A DNA stretch of 64,000 nt from Advenella sp. FME57. GTDB taxonomy: Bacteria > Pseudomonadota > Gammaproteobacteria > Burkholderiales > Burkholderiaceae_B. A model generated the notes under the pieces. The model saw nothing but the letters and a program-made list of their open reading frames with translations. It was not told the DNA's origin and did not search any database. Position 1 is the first letter of the stretch, and every line of letters begins with the position of its first letter. Positions 1 to 8,870 of the stretch are shown in pieces. The stretch lies in contig NZ_JABUXU010000002.1 in the NCBI RefSeq assembly GCF_014897675.1, forward strand, positions 124,001 through 188,000, given 5' to 3'. The position numbers and the translations under genes are program-made.

Positions 1-376
1 CGCCGATGGCTATCTGCAGATCACAGACCGCAGCAAGGATGTGATCAAATCCGGTGGCGAATGGATCAGCTCGATTGATATCGAAAACATTGCCATGGCG
101 CATCCTGCCGTGCAACTGGCTGCCTGCATCGGTGTCAGTCATCGCAAATGGGACGAGCGCCCGGTTATCGTGGTTGTCAGGCGCGAGCAAATGGCGCTCG
201 ACAGGGACGAACTGCTACAGTTTTATGAAGGCAAGATTGCCAAATGGCAAATACCGGATGAGGTCATATTCGTGGAGGCCATCCCTCTGGGCGCTACAGG
301 AAAAATGCTCAAATCCAAAGTCAGGCAGATGCCCGAGGTTGCAGCCTATTGCGCACTTGCGGCCAGTCGACAGTAA
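1..376 (+). CDS. Acyl-CoA ligase (AMP-binding), C-terminal fragment
   Basis: The reading frame is open from base 2 and is cut by the window edge, so only about the last 124 residues are present. They match the C-terminal lid domain of the ANL superfamily: a [16 protein letters not shown] core typical of fatty-acid or aryl CoA ligases, followed by the [11 protein letters not shown] segment carrying the catalytic lysine of the adenylation step. These enzymes activate a carboxylic acid with ATP and transfer it to CoA. The substrate cannot be told from this part; medium-chain fatty-acid CoA ligases have this ending. The stop lies 5 bp from the stop of the convergent LysR gene. Confidence 0.85.
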   Translation, partial: ADGYLQITDRSKDVIKSGGEWISSIDIENIAMAHPAVQLAACIGVSHRKWDERPVIVVVRREQMALDRDELLQFYEGKIAKWQIPDEVIFVEAIPLGATGKMLKSKVRQMPEVAAYCALAASRQ

Positions 377-381
377 CTACG

Positions 382-1287
382 TCAGCGCGTGGTTTTTTCC
401 CAGATCATCTCTGCTGCGACAGACAGGGGTTCCTTGGAGCGATACAGGCGCACTTCGAAAGGCACTTCATTTTGCCTGCCGCCCAAGACGCGCAGTGTTC
501 CTGATGTGCAATCTTGCGCAACCACGGACCAGGGCAGCCAACCGATGCCACGACCTTTTTTGATCAACGCCCAGGCCACTTCCACTGAATCGCAATAGGC
601 CACCGGCGCCAGCGCATAACTGCTCGCACGCAGATGGTCGCTCAGGATATGGTGCAGTGACAATGTATTGAGATAGGTTACGTGAGGGATGGGCGTGAAT
701 TCGTCAAGCAGATCATAGGCCGTCTCACTGTATTTGGCGGCGCTGCACACGGGCACGAATCGGTCTGCACCCAATTGCAGGTACTGGAAACTGGCGGTCG
801 CGACCGGGATAGATAAATTGGGGTGCTCGTAGCAGCACAGAAAATCCACTTCCTCTCGTTGCAGCAGGGTGACCATATCCGGCGTTGACCCGGTTCTGAT
901 CTGGACAGACACGGCAACAGACAGTTCCCTGCCAATGACATCTGACATTTCGCAGGCCCAGTCCGCCACCAGCGTGCTGGCCAGATAGCGGCCGGTCGCA
1001 ATACGCAACGCATGGCTCGTATCCTGCCCGGGTGATTTTAATTTCTTGCTCACTGTGTTGAGTCTGGCAACGATGTATTCGGCCGTCACCAGCAGTTCGC
1101 GCCCTTCCTGCGTGAGTCTGACGGGAATTTTGCTGCGATCAACCAGTGTTGCTCCGGCCCAGTGTTCCAGATCCCTGATGCGCCGGCTGAAAGCAGGGTG
1201 GGTCACGTTGCGCAACTCTGCCGCCTTGGTAAAACTGCATGTTTTGGATAAAGCGATCAGGTCTTTCAGAAGTTTGGTTTCTGCCAT
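382..1287 (-). CDS. LysR-family transcriptional regulator
   Basis: A 301-residue protein with the LysR layout: an N-terminal winged helix-turn-helix (about residues 10-65, with FTKAAELRNVTHPAFSRRI as the recognition region) and a C-terminal type 2 periplasmic-binding-like effector domain. It is divergent from the Bug protein plus M14 amidohydrolase operon starting at 1462, with a 174-bp intergenic region holding two overlapping dyads. By the usual LysR arrangement it probably controls that operon and itself. The effector is unknown. Confidence 0.9.
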   Translation of the reverse strand: MAETKLLKDLIALSKTCSFTKAAELRNVTHPAFSRRIRDLEHWAGATLVDRSKIPVRLTQEGRELLVTAEYIVARLNTVSKKLKSPGQDTSHALRIATGRYLASTLVADWACEMSDVIGRELSVAVSVQIRTGSTPDMVTLLQREEVDFLCCYEHPNLSIPVATASFQYLQLGADRFVPVCSAAKYSETAYDLLDEFTPIPHVTYLNTLSLHHILSDHLRASSYALAPVAYCDSVEVAWALIKKGRGIGWLPWSVVAQDCTSGTLRVLGGRQNEVPFEVRLYRSKEPLSVAAEMIWEKTTR

Positions 1288-1373
1288 GGGAAAGCCACCG
1301 TATCAATAGGGGTTCGAAGCGTGCCTGACTGGTTGAAACAGAGCGTTGCGCAACAGGCCCTTGCTGTTTTATT

Positions 1374-1405
1374 TTGCACGTCATTGTGCAATAAAAGCAC
1401 AATGA
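1374..1405. promoter_or_regulatory. Overlapping dyads, probable LysR operator
   Basis: TTGCAC-N6-GTGCAA (1374-1391) overlaps a second perfect dyad, TCATTGTGC-N7-GCACAATGA (1381-1405). They share the central GTGC half-site and lie between the divergent LysR and Bug genes. The T-N11-A spacing of LysR sites fits the first dyad. Assignment to the neighbouring regulator is inference. Confidence 0.5.
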
Positions 1406-1461
1406 TGGTGTTTTTCAGCCTTTAGTATAGAGGCAATAAGAATTTCAACGGAGACATTGTC

Positions 1462-2466
1462 ATGAAAAAGTTAAGTAATAAAGCTAAGCGAACGGCATCC
1501 TGTGCCCTGTGTGCGTTTGTTTTGCTGCCAATAAGCGGCCAGGCTGCAGCGGCGTTGACGTACCCGGATCGCCCCATCACGATTGTGGTGGGATATCCGG
1601 CCGGCGGCAGCGTCGATCTTAATGGCAGGGTGGTGGCCGAAACGCTGGCCAAAAAAATAGGCGCCAATGTGGTGGTTGAAAACCTGGGTGGCGCAGGCGG
1701 CACAATCGGCGCTCAAAAAGTGATTCGCGCCAAACCGGATGGCTATACGCTGTTGGTGGGCTCGCTCAATGAAATTGTGATTGCCAGTCTGGTGAATCCG
1801 GCGGTTAAATATAACGGTATTACTGATTTGCAGGCCATTGGCCTGATCGGTGATCAGCCGTTGGTGCTGGCCGCCTCCAAAAAGACCGATATCAAGAACA
1901 CCGCTGATCTGGTCAAAGTGGCTACGTCGGCAAAATCGGACAGCTACAGCTATGGCTCATCCGGGGTAGGCACCTCGTTGCATATGGCAGGTGAAATGGT
2001 CAACGCCGAAACCCGGGCCAAGTTTCTGCATGTGCCTTATCGTGGCGTTGCCCCCCTGGTAACAGATCTGACCAGCGGGCGCCTTCCTCTGGGCGTGTTT
2101 GCCTTGTCTTCGGCGTTGCCGCAAATACAGTCGGGCCAGATAACGGCTATCGGCGTAACCAGCGCAAAACGTTCTTCGTTTGCCTCCGATATTCCGGCAC
2201 TGGCTGAAAATCCTGCTCTCAAGGCCATGGACATCAGCGTCTGGTTTGGGCTGTTCGGCCCCAAAGGCATGCCCGAAGCGGTGGTCACAAAATTGCAGAC
2301 CAGCCTGCAGCAGGTGCTGGCGGACCCGGCATTTCAGGAGAAATACCGAACGACCGGCAGCAATGTCATGCGCGCGCAGCCCGACCTGGCCTCATTCTTT
2401 CAGGCAGAGCACAATAAATTCAAGAAACTTGCCGAAACGGCCCATATTGCAACGGGGCGGCCATGA
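1462..2466 (+). CDS. Bug/TctC-family periplasmic solute-binding protein
   Basis: A 334-residue exported protein. Residues 1-30 form a signal peptide (basic start, hydrophobic core, AAAA-type cleavage site), followed by the family landmarks YPDRPITIVVGYPAGG near residues 34-49 and AKPDGYTLLVGS near residue 90. Bug proteins bind carboxylates or amides, often for tripartite tricarboxylate transporters, but no TctA/TctB membrane partners are encoded nearby, which is common for Bug genes in Alcaligenaceae. The stop codon overlaps the next start (ATGA), so it is co-translated with the M14 amidohydrolase. A GGAG ribosome-binding site sits upstream of the ATG. Ligand unknown. Confidence 0.9.
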   Translation: MKKLSNKAKRTASCALCAFVLLPISGQAAAALTYPDRPITIVVGYPAGGSVDLNGRVVAETLAKKIGANVVVENLGGAGGTIGAQKVIRAKPDGYTLLVGSLNEIVIASLVNPAVKYNGITDLQAIGLIGDQPLVLAASKKTDIKNTADLVKVATSAKSDSYSYGSSGVGTSLHMAGEMVNAETRAKFLHVPYRGVAPLVTDLTSGRLPLGVFALSSALPQIQSGQITAIGVTSAKRSSFASDIPALAENPALKAMDISVWFGLFGPKGMPEAVVTKLQTSLQQVLADPAFQEKYRTTGSNVMRAQPDLASFFQAEHNKFKKLAETAHIATGRP

Positions 2467-3425
2467 GTACAGGGTTTGAGATTGCGGTGCCGGACCTGTC
2501 TGCAGAGCGTCTGGGCAATACCGATACACCAGGCGTATGGGCGTTTGATTCGGGCAATGCCGGCCCCACGCTCTTGATCACGGCATTGATCCATGGCAAT
2601 GAAATCTGTGGCGCCTGGGCGTTGAAGGAACTGCTGGCCGCTGGCTTGCGACCGAAAAAAGGCCGGCTGGTGCTGGCGTTTTGCAATCTGGCTGCATTCG
2701 ATACGCTGGATGTGGCCGCGCACGATGCCGCCCGTTTTGTTGACGAAGACATGAACCGTGTCTGGGCCAGCGACAAACTGGAGCAGCCAGTCACGCAGGA
2801 ACGCCGGCGAGCGCTCGAACTCAGAAAATGGGTTGCGGCGGCAGACTGGCTGCTTGATATCCATTCCATGCATGAACCCAGCCTGCCACTGATGATGACC
2901 GGAATGTTGAAACGCAATGTGGATCTGGCACAGCGAATGGGTGTGCCGCAACATGTGATTATGGATGCAGGGCACAAGGACGGCACGCGCATGCGCGACT
3001 TCGCCCAATTTGGCGATCCGCAATCGCAGGCGCTGGCATTGCTGATCGAATGCGGGTATCACGGCGATCCGTCTTCTGTCGACACGGCGCGAAACGTGGT
3101 CGCGCATTTTCTGCTTGAGTCGGGCATCGTGGGTGCCGCCGACCTGCCGGGTCATTGGACGCTCGCGCACAAAGGGCCGCAAACGGTGTTGCAAGTGACT
3201 GCGCCGGTCGTGGCGAGGTCAGAATTCTTGTCGTTTTCCGAGCCATATCAGGGAATGGAGTGTATTGCGCATGCAGGCACGCAGATTGGCAAGGATAACG
3301 ACAAGCCTATCGTCACGCCTTATGACAATTGTGTTCTGGTCATGCCGTCCCTGCGTCAGTTGAAGGTGGGCGTGACTGTGCTGCGATTTGCGCATGAACT
3401 GCAGGCTGTCACTGCACGGGAATAG
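2463..3425 (+). CDS. Succinylglutamate desuccinylase/aspartoacylase-family hydrolase (M14)
   Basis: A 320-residue zinc hydrolase of the AstE/AspA type. Visible landmarks are the HxxE zinc pair in IHGNE (His44, Glu47), the DMNRVW motif with the substrate-binding arginine (Arg99), the third zinc ligand in LDIHS (His134) and the catalytic glutamate in LLIECGYHGD (Glu196). Such enzymes remove an acyl group from an N-acyl amino acid or related amide in the cytoplasm. It starts 4 bp inside the upstream Bug gene, so the binding protein probably delivers its substrate, perhaps an N-acyl or carboxy-amide compound. True AstE or AspA activity is not implied. Confidence 0.85.
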   Translation: MSTGFEIAVPDLSAERLGNTDTPGVWAFDSGNAGPTLLITALIHGNEICGAWALKELLAAGLRPKKGRLVLAFCNLAAFDTLDVAAHDAARFVDEDMNRVWASDKLEQPVTQERRRALELRKWVAAADWLLDIHSMHEPSLPLMMTGMLKRNVDLAQRMGVPQHVIMDAGHKDGTRMRDFAQFGDPQSQALALLIECGYHGDPSSVDTARNVVAHFLLESGIVGAADLPGHWTLAHKGPQTVLQVTAPVVARSEFLSFSEPYQGMECIAHAGTQIGKDNDKPIVTPYDNCVLVMPSLRQLKVGVTVLRFAHELQAVTARE

Positions 3426-3553
3426 ACCAATCGATATGGGCAAGGGTAGCGCATATCGATGCTGATCTAATTAGATGCCCTATCCGAAATCTTTAATGAC
3501 ATGCGAGGTCGGCATATCTACTTCGGCCGCATACGCACTGCACTGCAATTGTG

Positions 3554-4390
3554 CTAGTCGGATTGACGCGCAAACCGGCGATCCAGCTGCGCGCCGCCAA
3601 TGATGCCGCCGAAGCCGTCGAACCTGCCTTCCTGCGCGATCTGCTGTGCGACCCGCAGAAAGCTGTCCATGGCCACGCGCGCCAGCGCTCCACCTACGCT
3701 GACCCGACGCACGCCGAGTTGTTCAAGCTCGGCAACCGTCATGCTCATCGCACTGCCGCACAATACATTGACGGGGACGCCATTGGCTGCCTTGACGACT
3801 GCGCTGATCTGCTCCACGGTTTTTATGCCGGGGGCGTAGATGCAGTCTGCGCCCGCCTCGACGAATGCAGCAATGCGCCGGGTGGTTTGTTCAAGATCGG
3901 GTGCCCCACGTATAAAGCCCTCGGTCCGGGCCGTGAGCAGCACCCGCTCTCCGGTCTGATCAATGGCTGCGCGCGCCGCGCTGATGCGCGAGACCGCCAC
4001 GGTAACATCATATAAACCATCAGCGCCACCCTGCGGCGCGTCTTCAATGGACAGCCCCGCAACACCGGTCGCAACACACTTGATGATGTTTTGCTGCATC
4101 TGTTCTATATCATCGGCATAGCCATTTTCGAAATCGGCATTCAGCGGAATATTCACAGCAGCAGCCAACTCGCTCAGATGGGCCAGAACCATATCTAGCG
4201 ACTGTGTTCCGTCGGGCATGCCATTTGCATAGGCATGTCCGGAACTGGTCGATGCCAGCGCGGCAAAGTCCATCTGTTCCAGACACCTTGCGGTACCGAT
4301 ATTCCAGGGATTCGGGATGGTGAAGCAGCCGGTCTGATGCAACTGAAAAAAATCTTCACGCTTCTGGCTGCGTGTACGCACTGTAGTCAT
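3554..4390 (-). CDS. Isocitrate lyase/PEP mutase-family protein
   Basis: A 278-residue TIM-barrel protein. The metal-binding and active-site loops of the family are seen: PLNADFENGYAD, GLSIEDAPQGG and LLTARTEGF. It lacks the KKCGH cysteine motif of true isocitrate or methylisocitrate lyases, which points to the broad group of oxaloacetate decarboxylase-, 2,3-dimethylmalate lyase- or phosphonopyruvate-type enzymes. It stands alone, convergent with the upstream M14 hydrolase gene. The substrate is a 2-oxo or hydroxy dicarboxylate by family only. Confidence 0.85.
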   Translation of the reverse strand: MTTVRTRSQKREDFFQLHQTGCFTIPNPWNIGTARCLEQMDFAALASTSSGHAYANGMPDGTQSLDMVLAHLSELAAAVNIPLNADFENGYADDIEQMQQNIIKCVATGVAGLSIEDAPQGGADGLYDVTVAVSRISAARAAIDQTGERVLLTARTEGFIRGAPDLEQTTRRIAAFVEAGADCIYAPGIKTVEQISAVVKAANGVPVNVLCGSAMSMTVAELEQLGVRRVSVGGALARVAMDSFLRVAQQIAQEGRFDGFGGIIGGAQLDRRFARQSD

Positions 4391-4542
4391 TGGACACCTG
4401 TTTACTGTTCTATAGAGAAGAAATACTGGCTCTTGGCAAATATTAGCATGCTGTGATGGCTGGGGTGAGGGCCTTTGTGATCTAGCGGTTTGCGGCTATC
4501 TCAGGCGTGAACGTGTTTATCAGCTCAGATGTTTATCGCATC

Positions 4543-5391
4543 TTACTGCATGGATACCCGTCGCGCCGTCCAGTCAGATTTGCCGTTTATCGTTCCGCGC
4601 ATTTGTTTATTATCTACTTTGCCCGAGTATGTTTGGCCGTCAACGGAAAAGGTAATGTTCGCCCCGTTCAAGCGCGCATTGCTGATGCGCCGTTTGTCGG
4701 CGCCATCGCTCAGCGTTCCGTCCAGCATCTGGAACGTCTGCTTCAACTGAAGTTCACGCTCGCCTAGTTTCCAGGTACCGGCCACCTTGGCCGGAACAAT
4801 CCATTTATAAGCATGGCAGTAATTGGTGCAGTTCTCTTTTACTTCTACTGATTCGTCCGGCTCCCAAGCCTCCATTGCAAATGAATTGGAAACCACCCGC
4901 GTGCCGGGCTTCATGTCCAGCAAGGTCGGACGCAAGCGAAGATTCAGGCTGGGTAACAGGAAAAGCGTGACCACAGAGGCATCTGAAAAATCGGATTCGA
5001 AGATATCTGCCTGTTCGAAGGTTGCTTGCTGCGCCACGCCTTCTGCTTGTGCCGCCCGTTTTGATATGGTGACCAGGTCCGGGTTGAACTCAATGCCACG
5101 CGAGATTGCGCCGCGCTTGGCAGCGGTGATGACCAGTCGGCCATCGCCCGAGCCCAGATCAACTAGCCGGTCATTTGCGGTCAACCGGGCCATCTCAAGC
5201 ATGCGGTCAATCAGCGCTTGTGAGGTCGGCACCCATATGACGTCCTTGCCCTGTTGCCCGACAGACGGCGTATATTGTTCAGCGGCTGCGTTGTTGTCGG
5301 ACGCAGAGGGGGCGGATTGTGCCGCAAGAGGTGAGCTCACCATTATGGTGAGCAGTATCGCGGCGACCAGGGGTTTTGCAGGCATAGTCAT
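4543..5391 (-). CDS. Exported SAM-dependent methyltransferase-like protein
   Basis: A 282-residue protein that begins with a clear signal peptide (MPAKPLVAAILLTIMVSSPL then AAQSAPSA) and continues into a class I methyltransferase fold with motif I LVDLGSGDGRLVITAAKRG and GIEFNPDLV as the acidic loop after strand 2. The last ~90 residues form a separate beta-rich domain. Putting a SAM-binding domain behind a signal peptide is unusual because SAM is cytosolic, but such genes occur in several beta-proteobacteria. It lies 22 bp downstream of the permease gene and is probably co-transcribed with it. Function unknown. Confidence 0.75.
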   Translation of the reverse strand: MTMPAKPLVAAILLTIMVSSPLAAQSAPSASDNNAAAEQYTPSVGQQGKDVIWVPTSQALIDRMLEMARLTANDRLVDLGSGDGRLVITAAKRGAISRGIEFNPDLVTISKRAAQAEGVAQQATFEQADIFESDFSDASVVTLFLLPSLNLRLRPTLLDMKPGTRVVSNSFAMEAWEPDESVEVKENCTNYCHAYKWIVPAKVAGTWKLGERELQLKQTFQMLDGTLSDGADKRRISNARLNGANITFSVDGQTYSGKVDNKQMRGTINGKSDWTARRVSMQ

Positions 5392-5413
5392 CGATTCTCT
5401 CCTGTTGAGATGA

Positions 5414-6787
5414 TTACTTCAGAGCGGTAATTTCAGTTTGTGCTTGTGGGTTGTCCGGCTCCTGATCGTCCCTGATCCGGAACAGGAGAATGGGAGCGCC
5501 CGCGGCCAGCACGCCCAGGCCGATCAGCGCGGCCACGCCCGTGTAAACGACGCTGGCGTAGAACATGTACAGGCAGGTCAGGCAAAACAGAATGGGTGTG
5601 ATGGGGTACAAGGGGACTTTGTAGGGCAGGGCGCGCTCAGGATAGCGCCAGCGAAGCACGAACAGCGATAGCCCGACCAGCAGCATGAAAGCCCAGAAAA
5701 CCGGTGCCGTATAGTCCACCATGGCTTTGAAACCATCACGGGTGATGGCTCCCATGGCGATGAGCGCCAGAGCAATGGTGCCTTGCAGAATCTGGCCGTT
5801 GGCAGGGGTTTTGCCGCGGCTGTCCCAGACGGCAACCCACCGAAGGATGGTCATGTCGCGCGCCATCACATAAAAAACCCGGGCGCCGGTAAAAATAGTC
5901 GCATTCAGGGTAGAGATTGCCGCGACGATAATGGCCAGGGTTACTGCGATTTTGCCGGGCTCACCAGCGACCACGTGCATCATGTCTGCGGCAACGGCAT
6001 TGGATGCGCGCAGCCCGTCCAGGCCCAGAATCGAGAGCAGCGCCAGGTTGGTCAGGACATAAAGCGTCACCAGAATCAAGGTGCCCAGCGTGAGCACTTT
6101 GGCAATGTTGCGCGGCGCGTCCTTGAGTTCGCCAGTCAAATAGGCCGCTTCGTTCCAGCCGCCATAGGTGAGCAACACGAATATCATGGCCATGCCAAGG
6201 GCGGCCGTTTCCGGGGCGCTCGCCTGCGTTGGTTCCGGCGCCTGTCCCGAGCCCAGAAGCCCAACCAGAATGATAGCGGCGACCGCTGCAATTTCGATGA
6301 AGGTGACGATAATTTGCAGGTTCTTGCCTTCGGTTGTGCCAATAAAATTGACTCCGGTCAGGACAATAACGGAGACGGCCGCATAGATCGAAGGGCCGTA
6401 GGGCCCCAGGGGCGCAATCTGCGCCACGTAGTCGCCGAGCATGAAGGCGACCACCGCGATGGCGCCGGTCTGAATCACGGTGCAGCGCGCCCAGCCGAAC
6501 ATCATGGCAACGGAGCGACCGTAGGCGCGCGACAGGAAATGGTATTCACCACCGGCATGAGGGTGCGCCGCAGACAGTTCGGCGTAGCACAGGGCACCCA
6601 CAAGTGTGATAAGCCCGCCAACAATCCAGACCAGGATAAACAGCCATTCGTAGGCAACATTGGCCGCAACAATCGAGGGCGTACGAAAGATTCCGATCCC
6701 TACGACTAATCCGACAACAATAGTGACGGCGTCAAAAACAGAAAGCTGGGGCTGGGGGCTGGCCTGGTTCTGGCTGAGATTGGTCAT
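5414..6787 (-). CDS. APC-family amino acid permease
   Basis: A 457-residue polytopic membrane protein with about 12 hydrophobic segments. The APC signature after the first helix break is GLVVGIGIFRTPSIVA (around residues 31-46), and the conserved helix 6 region (TLNATIFTGARVFYVMARD) follows later. The family imports or exchanges amino acids or related amines through the inner membrane. The sequence looks like the LAT/CAT branch, but a specific substrate cannot be assigned. Transcribed with the methyltransferase-like gene 22 bp downstream. Confidence 0.9.
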   Translation of the reverse strand: MTNLSQNQASPQPQLSVFDAVTIVVGLVVGIGIFRTPSIVAANVAYEWLFILVWIVGGLITLVGALCYAELSAAHPHAGGEYHFLSRAYGRSVAMMFGWARCTVIQTGAIAVVAFMLGDYVAQIAPLGPYGPSIYAAVSVIVLTGVNFIGTTEGKNLQIIVTFIEIAAVAAIILVGLLGSGQAPEPTQASAPETAALGMAMIFVLLTYGGWNEAAYLTGELKDAPRNIAKVLTLGTLILVTLYVLTNLALLSILGLDGLRASNAVAADMMHVVAGEPGKIAVTLAIIVAAISTLNATIFTGARVFYVMARDMTILRWVAVWDSRGKTPANGQILQGTIALALIAMGAITRDGFKAMVDYTAPVFWAFMLLVGLSLFVLRWRYPERALPYKVPLYPITPILFCLTCLYMFYASVVYTGVAALIGLGVLAAGAPILLFRIRDDQEPDNPQAQTEITALK

Positions 6788-7169
6788 CTGAATCCCTTGC
6801 TGTCAAACAAAATTAATGTCAAACAAAGACGAATGCTGCGCGCAAATACGCCGTGGCGTCTGGATATCGAGGTGCTGCGAAGGGTGCTGCAGATAATGTC
6901 CCGTCAATAGACGTGGACAGAAAGGGCATGATTGGCGTGGCTTGGGCAGTTGCCTAGAAGGGCTGCGCTCAATGTTGTCTACACCGGCAATGATGGATCC
7001 ACCGGTGGCGCCTAGTGTAAGCAGAATATTGAATCTTACAATTAGCTGAAAATCACTTTACCATAAAAATAATGACAAGGCGGTGTAATATTTTGTGAAA
7101 AATCACAAAAGAAATTTATGACAATTTCATGAGCAAAGGACATGAAGAGAGGACATGAACTGCGTCAGG
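6788..7169. other. Non-coding region upstream of the permease
   Basis: About 380 bp without a convincing gene. It becomes very AT-rich after 7020 and holds the dyad TTTTGTGA-AAAA-TCACAAAA at 7091-7110. The promoter of the permease gene is probably within this stretch. Confidence 0.5.
7091..7110. promoter_or_regulatory. Perfect 8-bp dyad, possible operator
   Basis: TTTTGTGA and TCACAAAA are separated by AAAA. It resembles a CRP/FNR-type TGTGA/TCACA site, but the spacer is 4 bp instead of 6, so a standard CRP site is not claimed. It lies 304 bp upstream of the permease start. Confidence 0.3.
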
Positions 7170-7300
7170 CTAGGCGCAGGCTTTACCGGCGTGCAGTTCA
7201 CATATGTAATCTTTCAGGAAGGTGATTGCGGCAGGCGGGGAGATGTTGTTGACGTTGTCCGGAATGTACGGCAGGTCGGTGAGCAGATTGATCAATCTCT
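7170..7300 (-). pseudogene. Possible 3' remnant of an unidentified gene
   Basis: On the minus strand, about 42 codons read RIKRLINLLTDLPYIPDN then NVNNISPPAAITFL and end ELHAGKACA-stop at 7170-7172. The composition is that of a folded protein, but the frame is closed by a stop (around 7302-7304) just upstream and no start or ribosome-binding site is seen. I do not recognise the family. It could be the tail of a lost gene or a chance frame. Confidence 0.2.
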
Positions 7301-7432
7301 TTATTCGGAGCTATGATGGAATCTGTTCTATAAGGCATCAGCCGGTCTTGTATCCGCAAGGTGCCGATATGGCCAGGCATGTATTGCGTGTGTCCGGCCA
7401 GCCGGTGGATTATTCAAACTTGGCAGCCTTGT

Positions 7433-8560
7433 TCAACTTTTGGTTCGAAGCACGATCTGTGTGATTTCGGACGGGCGTCCCAGCCGGATCGGAAACCCGT
7501 TCCACAGTCCCGTTCCCATGCTGACGTACATTTTCATGGCATCCACGTCATATAAGCCATTGACGAATCCGTCATTGGCCATTTTGGTGAGCACGTGCGC
7601 GCCTAAAATCTGGCCGCCATGTGTGTGCCCCGATAGTTGCAGCGACACGCCGGCCTGTGCATGAGCAGACGCACCTATCGGGCGGTGGGCAAGCAGGAGG
7701 ACGGTTTTGTTTGCCGGCGCCTGCTCCAGGGCCGCCGCGATGTCCGGGTCGGGAAGACCAAAGCGGCTGGCCGCGTGGTCGGTGATGCCTGCCACCACAA
7801 TCTGCTGATTTTCGTGGGTGATGGTAACGTGCTGGTTAATGAGCATGCGTAGCCCGAGGCCATTGAATGCCGACAGCCAGCTTTGGTATCCGGAATAATA
7901 TTCGTGGTTTCCTGGTATGGCCAGTACACCGTATTTGGCTGTCAGCGATTGCAGTGGCTTGACGTCGCTGGCTCTGGCCTGTGGTGAGCCATCGACCATG
8001 TCACCGGTGATGACAGTCAGATCGGGGCTGAGTGCATTGGCCCGGTCAACAACAGCGGCCATCCATGGCTGCTGAAGCAGCCGGCTGGCATGCAAATCGG
8101 TCAATTGAACAAGGCGAAAACCATCAAAGGCTGCGGGCAGGTCCGGCAACGCAATTTCAATCGTCTTCACTTTCGGCACTTTCACCGCATTCCAGACGCC
8201 GATGGCGGCTATCACAAGGGTGATAATGGTGATGGCAACAAGCAGCCGCGGCGAGGCGAGCAGCACACGACCGGTGGCGGCCGATACGGGATAGGTCACC
8301 ATCCCCAGCAGGTCTTTTATGACAATGAAAAAACCCAGCAGAAGTAGCGTGCTAAATAGCCAGCCCAGCAGCATCAATACCGCGCCAGGAATCTCCGGCG
8401 AGGCCATGGAGCCAAACCAGGTTCGGGTGATCAGATGATGTTCGGCGATGCAAAGGACGGCAAGGGTCAACACGATTTTGGCGGTCAGGCTCAGCGAAAG
8501 CGGCCAGATGCCGCGTGCGCTGACGTATAGACCAATGACCGCCATAATGATATGAAGCAC
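7433..8560 (-). CDS. Membrane metallophosphoesterase (calcineurin-like)
   Basis: A 375-residue protein with four hydrophobic segments in the first ~130 residues and a cytosolic or periplasmic metallophosphoesterase domain after them. Metal-binding motifs appear in order: LVQLTDLHASR (DxH), VITGDMVDGS (GDxxD-type), IPGNHEYY (GNHE), LLLAHRP and LSGHTHGGQI (GHxH). This is the YkuE/YaeI-like arrangement, in which the E. coli and Bacillus members act on lipid-linked or cell-wall phosphoesters. Monocistronic, with 590 bp of non-coding DNA upstream. Substrate unknown. Confidence 0.88.
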   Translation of the reverse strand: MLHIIMAVIGLYVSARGIWPLSLSLTAKIVLTLAVLCIAEHHLITRTWFGSMASPEIPGAVLMLLGWLFSTLLLLGFFIVIKDLLGMVTYPVSAATGRVLLASPRLLVAITIITLVIAAIGVWNAVKVPKVKTIEIALPDLPAAFDGFRLVQLTDLHASRLLQQPWMAAVVDRANALSPDLTVITGDMVDGSPQARASDVKPLQSLTAKYGVLAIPGNHEYYSGYQSWLSAFNGLGLRMLINQHVTITHENQQIVVAGITDHAASRFGLPDPDIAAALEQAPANKTVLLLAHRPIGASAHAQAGVSLQLSGHTHGGQILGAHVLTKMANDGFVNGLYDVDAMKMYVSMGTGLWNGFPIRLGRPSEITQIVLRTKS

Positions 8561-8807
8561 GGGGAAATTCCTGTTGAAGTGATTGTGGATTCACGGATGC
8601 GGAACTGGCATATGTTAAGCCGGAGGCCGGTCAAACCAGACGCCGATTTCAATCGTCATGGTCAGCCAACGCTGACGGCTATGGACAATATCAATGGAGA
8701 TCGTATTATACGCAAGCGCGGGGCCTGACTGGCTTGTTTACCGACGGCAGTGCCCGTTTGATGTTATCCCCTGTGGTGCAAATAAAAGGCGTTCAGGATC
8801 CGGCGGC

Positions 8808-8870
8808 CATTAACGGAAACAACATTAACGGAACAATATTGCAGATGCCTGATTAGCAGATACCTGATGC
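8808..8870. repeat. Two adjacent short tandem duplications
   Basis: CATTAACGGAAACAA is followed directly by CATTAACGGAACAA (8808-8836). Four bases later GCAGATGCCTGATTA is followed directly by GCAGATACCTGATGC (8841-8870). Two different ~15-bp units, each doubled, lie back to back in non-coding DNA. Confidence 0.7.

Noticed and set aside
2400-3194. 264-codon minus-strand frame across the M14 gene
   Set aside because: The plus-strand M14 hydrolase has all zinc motifs; the antisense frame is His/Arg-rich and unlike a real protein.
7091-7110. Standard CRP site
   Set aside because: The TGTGA/TCACA spacing is 4 bp and not 6, so it is reported only as an unassigned dyad.
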